NCBI GenBank assembly: GCA_947177515.1
Contig: CAMWUU010000083.1
Location: forward strand, 1 to 11,051
DNA length: 11,051 bases
Source: an uncultured Lachnospiraceae bacterium
Lineage (GTDB): Bacteria; Bacillota; Clostridia; Lachnospirales; Lachnospiraceae
Direction: 5' to 3'
A program made the translations under genes and the position numbers. The notes under the pieces are model-generated. The model saw nothing but the letters and a program-made list of their open reading frames with translations, ran no database searches and was not told the origin of the DNA. Below are positions 1-6,279 of this stretch, piece after piece (positions within the stretch are counted from its first letter, which is position 1; each line of letters begins with the position of its first letter).

Positions 1-1352
1 GTTTTTTTACCTACGCTTCCTTTCTTGCCGTATTAGACGCGCTTATTTTTCTGATAGTGGCAATGGTATCAGTGGCATCCTATTTTACAACGCGCCTGCA
101 GCCAAAATATTATGATAAACATAAAAAAGAGTGGGAGAAGGAAAACCGCAAGAAAGTTTATCTGCAAAATCTTTCTGAAGATTTTCCGCGCGCAAAGGAT
201 ATTAAACTTTACGGGCTTGGCGGCTGGCTTGAAAAAATGATGCGGGATTATCAGGGGTATATTTTGATGTGGAATAAGCGCTGCAGCCTGCGCGGTTTTT
301 TCGCCTCCGTCCTCTCTGCTGCGATGGCAGTTTTGCAAAATGGCACAGCCTATCTGGTGCTGATAAAAGTCTTGCTTTCCGGTGGGATCACCGTGGGCGA
401 GTTTGTCTTTTATTTTGGGCTGGTGGGAGGCATTGCAGGGTTCCTGCAGGGTATTATAGGGGATGTGGCAAATCTTTGTACGCGCGCGGACAAAATTTCC
501 TACTACAGGGAATTTTATGATTTTCCAAATATTTTTAACCATGGAAAGGGAGCGGCGCTGCCAGAAGCCCCGGTCAGGGTGGAATTTAAGGATGTATGGT
601 TTCGCTATGATGGTGCAAAAGACTACACTTTAAAAGGAATCAATTTGACCATAGAGGGAGGGGAAAAGTTGGCGCTCGTCGGGGTGAATGGCGCGGGCAA
701 GACCACTTTAGTCAAACTTTTGTGCGGTCTTTACCAGCCAGAGAAGGGGGAGATCCTCGTGGGGGGAAGGAATATTTCCGAGTACAATATTATGGAATAT
801 TATACCATGATCTCGGCAGTTTTCCAGGAAATCCGGGCGGTTGCATTTACGGTTTTCGAGTTTGTGGCGAGTGCTGACCTAAATAGAAAAAATGCGAGGG
901 AAGAAGCCAAAACGGCGATGGAAAAGGCAGGTATTTATGAGAAAGTAAAAACTTTGTCCAACGGTATGGATACGCATCTGATGAAAGGAATCTATGACGA
1001 CGGAGTTGATTTTTCCGGCGGGGAGCTACAAAAACTTGTGCTGGCGCGCGCTATCTATAAGGACGGGAAAATCCTGGTATTAGATGAGCCAACGGCGGCA
1101 CTTGACCCGATTGCGGAAAATAACCTGTATTTAAAATATCAGGAACTAACCTGCGGGAAGACTTCAGTCTATATTTCCCACCGCTTTGCCTCGACGCGCT
1201 TTTGCGACCGTATTATCTTACTGGAAGATGGTGTGGTTGCAGAAAGCGGAAGCCATAAGGAACTGATGGAGGCAAATGGGCAGTACGCCTATATGTTCAG
1301 GGTACAGAGCCAATATTATAAGGAAAATATCGCTGCTGCTGCGGCAGAATGA
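1..1352 (+). CDS. ABC exporter half-transporter, permease fused to ATPase (5' partial)
   Basis: This is the C-terminal part of a type IV ABC exporter subunit. The reading frame is open to the left edge (first full codon at 3), so the true start lies outside; the in-frame GTG at 57 lies inside a hydrophobic helix and is not a credible start. About 449 residues are visible, so roughly 130-150 are missing compared with the usual 580-600. Numbering from codon 57, membrane helices lie near 1-10 (continuing upstream) and 80-135. The ATPase domain follows from about 175: Walker A GVNGAGKT (209-216), Q-loop VFQE (255-258), signature FSGGE (319-323), Walker B ILVLDE (339-344) and H-loop His375. All catalytic motifs look intact. 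The next ABC gene starts 9 bases after the stop and resembles this one in sequence, suggesting a co-expressed heterodimer. The substrate is unknown; peptide, drug or lipid export are all possible. Confidence 0.93.
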   Translation, partial: FFTYASFLAVLDALIFLIVAMVSVASYFTTRLQPKYYDKHKKEWEKENRKKVYLQNLSEDFPRAKDIKLYGLGGWLEKMMRDYQGYILMWNKRCSLRGFFASVLSAAMAVLQNGTAYLVLIKVLLSGGITVGEFVFYFGLVGGIAGFLQGIIGDVANLCTRADKISYYREFYDFPNIFNHGKGAALPEAPVRVEFKDVWFRYDGAKDYTLKGINLTIEGGEKLALVGVNGAGKTTLVKLLCGLYQPEKGEILVGGRNISEYNIMEYYTMISAVFQEIRAVAFTVFEFVASADLNRKNAREEAKTAMEKAGIYEKVKTLSNGMDTHLMKGIYDDGVDFSGGELQKLVLARAIYKDGKILVLDEPTAALDPIAENNLYLKYQELTCGKTSVYISHRFASTRFCDRIILLEDGVVAESGSHKELMEANGQYAYMFRVQSQYYKENIAAAAAE

Positions 1353-1361
1353 GAGGGAAAG

Positions 1362-3266
1362 ATGTATCGGTATACAATAACCAAAAAGGCATTTGCACAT
1401 TATCACGCCTACCATCCAAAATATTTTTTGCTGATTTTTTTCAAATCTGTTTTTGAGCGGGTTTCACCATATTTTAATCTCTGGATGTCTGCCGAACTTG
1501 TGACAGCACTGTATGAAAAAAAGACGGGGGAGGAACTTTACCTTCTTGTGGCGATCACACTTTTGGGAAATTTTGTAATCCAGGTGGCGGGGGCATATCT
1601 TCGCAGGTGTTCGGATACAGCGCGGGAAATTCTTGAAAATAACGAGGCGGCTGCTTTTTACAATAAGACACTCTCGCTTGACTATGATAAAATTGAGAAC
1701 CCTAAGATCCGTTTCCTCCGGCGGAAAATCAGGGAAAATTCCTATATTAACAGTTATGGCGTTGTGCTTATGAGGAATCTGATTGAAATGCTTTTTTCCT
1801 CTGTATTGGATATCGTATTTTCCGCCGTGATGTTTGCTGAAATGATTTCTTTCCTTGCGGGTGGGACATTTGAATGGATTGGCATTTTGCTTATGCTTAT
1901 GCTGGTGGGGTTTGTGGCGGCCAATCTTATTTTGCAGGGGAAAAATATGGAAAAAACCGCTGCGGCATGGGAGCGTGTGTCCACAAAGATGTTAGAGGAA
2001 AACCGCATGGGGGGCGGATTTCGTATGTCGGGGGCGGACAACCGCATTTACAGCCAGCAGTTGCTTGTCAACCAAATTAATGAAAAGAGCAACTTAGATC
2101 ATTTGCGGATATTTTCTAATGTGCGCAAAAAGATTTTTACGCTGTCACTTTCAGAGATGGTATTGTTTAAGTTTTCCCAGCTCTGTTCCTATCTTGTGGT
2201 TTGTTTTTACTGTGTGCTTGGAGTGTTCCCAGTGGGCAGTGTAATTAAATATGTGGGATGCTTAGGCAGGGTAACGGACAGTGTCGGTAGGTTTTTCTAT
2301 TGTTTGGGCGCGCTAAAGACAAACGAGCAGTTCCTTGCAACCTATCTGGAGTATTTTGAAATAAAAAACGATATGTATCAGGGCGATCTTTCGGTGGAAA
2401 AGCGCAGCGACAAAAAGTTTGAGATTGAATTTAGGAATGTTAGCTTTGCGTATGCGGGGACGGGGGAGGAAGAAGAAAAAGAAGGTACATTGGCAAAAAC
2501 GGCAAAAAAGGAAGATGGTATGCCGGAAACCGGGGGAAGACAGGAGGGGGATAAGGGAAAGGAAACAGTTTATGCACTGAGTAATATCAACCTGAAATTA
2601 AAGGTGGGTGAGCGCCTTGCGGTGGTCGGGGAAAACGGCAGCGGGAAAACAACGTTTATCAAACTTCTCTGCCGCCTGTACGACCCGACGGAAGGTGAGA
2701 TCTTTATGAATGATTTTAATATCCGCAAATATAACTATCGCCAGTATCTTGACCTGTTTTCCGTAGTATTCCAGGACTATAATCTTCTTGCAGTTCCACT
2801 TGGCAATAATGTGGCTTCTGCGGCAGAATGGGATGGAGAAAAAGCAAGGCAGCTCCTTTATGAAGTCGGTTTCGGGGAGCGATACAATAAAATGGAAAAA
2901 GGACTTGACACACCGATCTACAAGGATTTTGACCAGGAAGGGGTCAATGTTTCGGGCGGGGAGGCGCAAAAGATTGCCCTTGCCAGGGCATTGTATAAAG
3001 ACACTCCGTTTATTATCCTAGATGAGCCAACAGCGGCGCTCGACCCTTTAGCCGAGGCGGAAATCTATGCGAAGTTTGATGGGATTGTGGGGGATAAGAC
3101 AGCCATCTATATCAGCCACCGCCTGTCCTCGTGCCGCTTCTGCGACAAGATTGCGGTATTTGACCATGGAAAGCTTGTGCAGGTCGGCACGCACGAGGAA
3201 CTGCTTTGTGAAACAGGCGGGAAATATTATGAACTCTGGAATGCACAGGCGCAGTATTATGCATAA
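1362..3266 (+). CDS. ABC exporter half-transporter, permease fused to ATPase (complete)
   Basis: A complete 634-residue half-transporter, the likely partner of the ABC gene just upstream. A GAGAGGGA ribosome site precedes the ATG. Membrane helices lie near 20-40, 58-80, 138-190 and 265-312. There is no C39 peptidase domain at the N-terminus, so no leader-peptide cleavage is implied. The ATPase domain starts near 353: A-loop Tyr364, Walker A GENGSGKT (423-430), Q-loop VFQD (469-472), signature VSGGE (530-534), Walker B FIILDE (550-555) and H-loop His586. Both proteins keep the Walker B glutamate and the signature serine, so neither ATP site looks obviously dead, unlike many heterodimeric exporters. 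An odd charged, low-complexity insertion of about 37 residues (366-402) sits right after the A-loop tyrosine, where relatives have a short turn. The end of the protein resembles that of the first gene (QAQYYA against QSQYYKEN). The cargo cannot be inferred. Confidence 0.95.
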   Translation: MYRYTITKKAFAHYHAYHPKYFLLIFFKSVFERVSPYFNLWMSAELVTALYEKKTGEELYLLVAITLLGNFVIQVAGAYLRRCSDTAREILENNEAAAFYNKTLSLDYDKIENPKIRFLRRKIRENSYINSYGVVLMRNLIEMLFSSVLDIVFSAVMFAEMISFLAGGTFEWIGILLMLMLVGFVAANLILQGKNMEKTAAAWERVSTKMLEENRMGGGFRMSGADNRIYSQQLLVNQINEKSNLDHLRIFSNVRKKIFTLSLSEMVLFKFSQLCSYLVVCFYCVLGVFPVGSVIKYVGCLGRVTDSVGRFFYCLGALKTNEQFLATYLEYFEIKNDMYQGDLSVEKRSDKKFEIEFRNVSFAYAGTGEEEEKEGTLAKTAKKEDGMPETGGRQEGDKGKETVYALSNINLKLKVGERLAVVGENGSGKTTFIKLLCRLYDPTEGEIFMNDFNIRKYNYRQYLDLFSVVFQDYNLLAVPLGNNVASAAEWDGEKARQLLYEVGFGERYNKMEKGLDTPIYKDFDQEGVNVSGGEAQKIALARALYKDTPFIILDEPTAALDPLAEAEIYAKFDGIVGDKTAIYISHRLSSCRFCDKIAVFDHGKLVQVGTHEELLCETGGKYYELWNAQAQYYA

Positions 3267-3284
3267 AAAAGAGTGGAATAAATA

Positions 3285-4352
3285 TTAATTATGCATTGGA
3301 TGCGCAATGGGAGTCAGGGTTGCGGTCGGATTAGACTCTGTTGCATCCTTTGCCTGCGGATATTCGAAAATCAGTTCGTATCCTTCACATTCGTCCAAGA
3401 CATAGCGGAAGAATGCCTGCGCATTTTCTTCCCCGATATAAAATTTCTTTTCCGTGTCAAGAATATTTGTGAAAATATAGCCATCTTCATGCAGGGTGAT
3501 ACTAATATTTTCGCATCCGAGCAGCGGGATACTCACGGAGAGGGAAAGAAGTGTTGTACCGTCAGAGCCAAAGTCACCGGATTCATTTTTTGCCTGGACG
3601 TTGGACAACAGGAGTTCCCAAATTTTGGAATTTTCCACATTTTCAAAACGGACAGTGCAGTATTCACCGGATTTTTTGAAATATTCGTAATCCACAAAAT
3701 TAAATTGCAGCGTGTCTTTTAAATTTAAGTCCGAGAGGAAGTCGGAAAGTGTTTCCGGGCGGTAGCCTGAATTAACCGCTGCATAGTAAGTATCTTTTCC
3801 GTCATAGCGGATGGCGATAGCGCAGTCGGGGGAGATACCTGTGATTTCATAGGCAGTGGCAGGATGGAAGCGGATTGCATCCTCCCCCGCAAGAGATGCA
3901 TATTCATCCTGTCCCTGTGCCGTAAATGTACCAAGTTCATTTCCAAGCTGCTCCGGCTTGATCACTCCGTTTTGTACATTGTAGAGCCGTCCAAAACATT
4001 CGATATTTGAGTATTGTTCATAAATTTCCATTTCATCCCAGTGAGGAACTTTGTAGATTTCATCAAGGATATCGCCTTCTTGTAGCTGGATTATTTTGGT
4101 CGGCCAGGAGGGTTCTTGCTGTCCCTGGCGCTGTTTTACAAGAATTACCGCAGTAGCCAGGCAGGCGCAGGCCACCGTTCCAATCAGGGCGGGAGCATAT
4201 TTTCGCAGTTGTTTTCGCAAAGAAAAGCGAGTAGGAAGACCGGATAGGCAGTCCGGATGTTTTTTCGCTGTCTGTGGCTGGCCGTCAAGGCAGCATGCCA
4301 GATAGCGCTCGTCAATTTGATTCATTGCTTCATTAAAGAGATCCCGGTTCAT
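3285..4352 (-). CDS. Probable membrane-anchored anti-sigma factor
   Basis: A 355-residue protein with a short cytoplasmic N-terminus (about 1-51), one membrane helix (about 52-72, from YAPALIG to AVILV) and a large C-terminal part (about 73-355) predicted outside the cell. The N-terminal stretch beginning MNRDLFNEAMNQIDERYL is of the kind found in clostridial genes that follow ECF sigma factors, and probably binds the sigma factor. The ATG overlaps the sigma stop codon as ATGA (4349-4352), and a strong AGGGAGG ribosome site lies 8 bases upstream, so translation is probably coupled. No catalytic motif or known sensor fold was recognised in the outer part, which has several YxxxF/W-rich beta-like segments. 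The anti-sigma role is inferred from topology and gene order, not from a recognised domain. The 3' end converges with the ABC gene, 18 bases away. Confidence 0.65.
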   Translation of the reverse strand: MNRDLFNEAMNQIDERYLACCLDGQPQTAKKHPDCLSGLPTRFSLRKQLRKYAPALIGTVACACLATAVILVKQRQGQQEPSWPTKIIQLQEGDILDEIYKVPHWDEMEIYEQYSNIECFGRLYNVQNGVIKPEQLGNELGTFTAQGQDEYASLAGEDAIRFHPATAYEITGISPDCAIAIRYDGKDTYYAAVNSGYRPETLSDFLSDLNLKDTLQFNFVDYEYFKKSGEYCTVRFENVENSKIWELLLSNVQAKNESGDFGSDGTTLLSLSVSIPLLGCENISITLHEDGYIFTNILDTEKKFYIGEENAQAFFRYVLDECEGYELIFEYPQAKDATESNPTATLTPIAHPMHN

Positions 4353-4903
4353 AGAGATACCTCCCTTTCTAATAAATATTTTTTTAGTTGGGCGCGGATG
4401 CGGGTGAGGCGGACAGTAATATTTTTCTCGCTCAAACCAACCTTAGCGGCGATTTCTGCGCAGCTTTCATAAAACCAGTAGCGCCGCAGGAAAATAGCGC
4501 GGTTTTTTTGGTTCAGTGTGTCGAGAAAAGCTTCTAGCATGCGCGCAAGTTCTTTTGCTTCCACCGTATTTTCCACGGTGTCCTCGCAGGCAATAAACTC
4601 AAGCTCCTCCATAGCTACTTCCTGCATACTGCTGCGTTTTGCAGCCGTTTTTGCACGGTAGCGGCAAAGTGAAATATTGCGTACAATTTTTAGGACAAAG
4701 GCAGGAAGCAATTCGGGGGTTGCGGGTGGAATGGCATTCCATGTCCCAAGATATGCATCATTCACACATTCTTCTGCATCCGGTTGATTTCCCAGAATCC
4801 GGAAAGAAAGTCTGCGGCAAAGTGTTCCGTATTTTGTATCCAGTTCCCGGATGCCCTGTTCAGAACGTGCAAAAAACAGGGCGATAATTTTTTCATCTTC
4901 CAT
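4349..4903 (-). CDS. ECF-type RNA polymerase sigma factor
   Basis: A 184-residue sigma-70-family protein of ECF size. Region 2 spans about 22-85, with the core-binding and -10-recognising helices around YGTLCRRLSFRILGN and DAEECVNDAYLGTWNAI (25-58). Region 4 spans about 125-180, with a helix-turn-helix at about 147-170 (SCAEIAAKVGLSEKNITVRL) that should read the -35 element. There is no region 1 or 3, as expected for ECF factors. The ATG at 4901-4903 has a GAGGAGG ribosome site 9-10 bases upstream. The following gene overlaps by four bases and probably encodes its membrane inhibitor. The factor would direct RNA polymerase to an unknown regulon, perhaps for envelope stress. Its own promoter looks like a housekeeping extended -10 site rather than an ECF site. 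Confidence 0.9.
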   Translation of the reverse strand: MEDEKIIALFFARSEQGIRELDTKYGTLCRRLSFRILGNQPDAEECVNDAYLGTWNAIPPATPELLPAFVLKIVRNISLCRYRAKTAAKRSSMQEVAMEELEFIACEDTVENTVEAKELARMLEAFLDTLNQKNRAIFLRRYWFYESCAEIAAKVGLSEKNITVRLTRIRAQLKKYLLEREVSL

Positions 4904-4955
4904 CTGGTAAAACCTCCTCTCACCTATATACTGTGGATTTTTTCGGTTAGACTAC

Positions 4956-4964
4956 ATTATAACA
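4956..4964 (-). promoter_or_regulatory. Extended -10 promoter for the sigma/anti-sigma operon
   Basis: On the minus strand the sequence TGTTATAAT is a perfect extended -10 element (TGnTATAAT). Transcription would start near 4949, leaving an untranslated leader of about 45 bases that includes the GAGGAGG site. No good -35 box is present at 16-18 bases spacing, which is tolerated for extended -10 promoters. No ECF-style -35 (AAC-containing) and -10 (CGTC-like) pair was seen, so autoregulation is not evident. Confidence 0.5.
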
Positions 4965-5039
4965 TAACCTTTGTATGGATTTCTTTTGCATCCTTTTTAT
5001 AGGAAATGAAATTAATTTGTGCTTTTCGTACAAAATAGC

Positions 5040-5068
5040 TTGAAGCCTGAAAAAAGTTGTGGTAAAGT
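5040..5068 (+). promoter_or_regulatory. Candidate promoter upstream of ddh
   Basis: TTGAAG (5040-5045), a 17-base spacer, then TAAAGT (5063-5068) preceded by TGG, giving an extended -10 arrangement. A start near 5075 would give ddh a leader of about 130 bases containing the hairpin. The predicted start falls within the AGGAGGAG site (5069-5076) of the candidate leader ORF, so this promoter and efficient translation of that ORF are hard to reconcile. A promoter further upstream remains possible, but none as good was seen. Confidence 0.4.
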
Positions 5069-5087
5069 AGGAGGAGTGTCGGATAAA

Positions 5088-5159
5088 ATGACAAGTTTTG
5101 CATTTTGTCTGGCAAAGTTTTTGGGACGTAAGTATAAATTGGCTAAGGAAACCTTATAA
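5088..5159 (+). CDS. Candidate lysine-rich leader peptide ORF (23 codons) before ddh
   Basis: An ATG at 5088 opens a 23-residue frame that starts MTSFAFCLAKFLGRKYK, continues LAKETL, and stops at TAA 5157-5159. An AGGAGGAG ribosome-binding sequence lies at 5069-5076, 11 bases before the ATG (13 from its GGAGG core), which is slightly long but workable. Four of the 23 codons are lysine (5115, 5130, 5136, 5145), notable because the next gene makes the lysine precursor diaminopimelate. The last codons and the stop lie inside the first arm of the hairpin at 5146-5182, so a ribosome here would prevent that hairpin from forming. The frame has a hydrophobic first half and a basic second half. It could instead be a small membrane-active protein or a chance frame. 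No homologue was recognised. Confidence 0.4.
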   Translation: MTSFAFCLAKFLGRKYKLAKETL

Positions 5160-5182
5160 AGAAAAGATTTATAAGGTTTCCT
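5146..5182 (+). promoter_or_regulatory. Perfect 15-bp hairpin in the ddh leader
   Basis: Arm 1 (5146-5160, AGGAAACCTTATAAA) is exactly complementary to arm 2 (5168-5182), with a 7-base GAAAAGA loop. No run of T follows on the plus strand, so it is not an ordinary intrinsic terminator. The tail of arm 2, TTTCCT (5177-5182), can alternatively pair with AGGAAA (5190-5195), which overlaps the purine-rich ribosome-site region of ddh (5190-5199). The two pairings are mutually exclusive, as in leader-peptide switches. An alternative is a DNA-level operator, since the inverted repeat could bind a dimeric repressor. The repeat is seen directly; its role is inferred. Confidence 0.6.
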
Positions 5183-5207
5183 ATAATAAAGGAAAGGGGA
5201 ATTTCTT

Positions 5208-6194
5208 ATGAGTACAAAAATTGGAATTTTAGGTTACGGCAATCTTGCGCGCGGGGTGGAATGTGCGGTCCGCCAGAATCCGGATATGGAACTTGTGGCA
5301 GTGTTCACCCGCAGGGATAAGGAAACCGTATCCATCCTTACAAAGGAAGCTGCCGTTTGTCCGCTTTCCGAAGCGAAGGAATGGAAGGAGCGGATTGACG
5401 TAATGATTCTTTGTGGGGGCAGTGCCACCGACTTACCGGCGCAGACACCGGAGTATGCGAAATATTTTCATGTGGTGGACAGTTTTGATACACATGCGCG
5501 CATCCCGGAACATTTTGCAAATGTGGATCTTTCGGCAAAAGAGGGAGGACATGTGGCCATCATTAGTGCGGGATGGGATCCGGGCATGTTTTCCTTAAAC
5601 CGCCTTTATGCTGAAGCAATCCTTCCGCAAGGAAAGGATTACACATTCTGGGGCAGGGGTGTCAGCCAGGGGCATTCCGATGCGGTGCGGCGCATTCCGG
5701 GTGTAAAGGATGCAAAGCAGTATACCATTCCGGTTGAGGAGGCATTAAGGGCAGTGCGCGCCGGGGAAAATCCGGAACTTACAGTAAGACAAAAGCATAC
5801 AAGGGAATGTTTTGTTGTACTAAAGGAGGATGCGGACGCGAAACGGGTGGAAGAAGAGATCAAGACCATGCCAAATTATTTTGCTGATTATGATACAAAA
5901 GTACATTTTATCAGTGAGGAAGAACTGATAGCAAATCACAGTGGTATCCCGCACGGAGGGTTTGTTATCCGCAGCGGCGTGACCGGGTGGGAAAAAGAGA
6001 ACAAACATGTGATCGAGTACCAGCTAAAACTGGATTCAAACCCAGAGTTTACAGCAAGTGTGTTAGTGGCCTGCGCGAGGGCGGCACACCGCTTAGCGGC
6101 TGAGGGTGCTACCGGATGCCGGACACTCTTTGATATTGCCCCAGCATATTTAAGTGCGAAAAGCGGGGAAGAATTAAGGGCAGGTTTATTGTAA
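5208..6194 (+). CDS. ddh: meso-Diaminopimelate D-dehydrogenase
   Basis: This 328-residue enzyme should carry out NADPH-dependent reductive amination of L-2-amino-6-oxopimelate (cyclic form tetrahydrodipicolinate) to meso-diaminopimelate, the one-step branch of lysine and peptidoglycan precursor synthesis in the cytoplasm. The N-terminal Rossmann site reads GYGNLARG (9-16). Family hallmarks follow in order: CGGSATDLP (69-77), DSFDTHARIP (91-100), SAGWDPGMFSL (120-130), GRGVSQGHSDAVRRIPGVKD (149-168), HGGFVIRSG (249-257) and LDSNPEFTAS (275-284). These closely match the Corynebacterium glutamicum enzyme, and the length is normal. The ATG is preceded by AAAGGGG with 8 bases spacing. A leader with a hairpin and a lysine-rich mini-ORF lies upstream. 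The MATE genes start 85 bases downstream on the same strand. Confidence 0.96.
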   Translation: MSTKIGILGYGNLARGVECAVRQNPDMELVAVFTRRDKETVSILTKEAAVCPLSEAKEWKERIDVMILCGGSATDLPAQTPEYAKYFHVVDSFDTHARIPEHFANVDLSAKEGGHVAIISAGWDPGMFSLNRLYAEAILPQGKDYTFWGRGVSQGHSDAVRRIPGVKDAKQYTIPVEEALRAVRAGENPELTVRQKHTRECFVVLKEDADAKRVEEEIKTMPNYFADYDTKVHFISEEELIANHSGIPHGGFVIRSGVTGWEKENKHVIEYQLKLDSNPEFTASVLVACARAAHRLAAEGATGCRTLFDIAPAYLSAKSGEELRAGLL

Positions 6195-6279
6195 AAAGGG
6201 CGGGATACCAATAAGCGGCGGGGCGGATCAAAGATATCCGCTTCGGCGATAGGAAACATTTTGAGAAATGGAGTAAGTT

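Noticed and set aside
69..542. Long minus-strand reading frame opposite the first ABC gene
   Set aside because: It is antisense to a clear ABC transporter, its composition is rich in Cys, His and Ile without domain motifs, and it has no good ribosome site. Similar antisense frames elsewhere in the window were dropped for the same reasons.
5182..5187. TATAAT matching a perfect -10 box just before ddh
   Set aside because: Transcription would start at about 5194, within the ddh ribosome site, and there is no -35 box (the bases 17 upstream are AAGAAA). The match lies at the edge of hairpin arm 2.
4904..5207. Possible lysine riboswitch upstream of ddh
   Set aside because: The known lysine riboswitch is a five-helix structure of roughly 170-200 bases; only one simple hairpin is seen here and the leader is too short.
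6223..6241. Inverted repeat GCGGAT/ATCCGC between ddh and the first MATE gene
   Set aside because: Only 6 bp with a 7-base loop and no T tract, so not convincing as a terminator or riboswitch.
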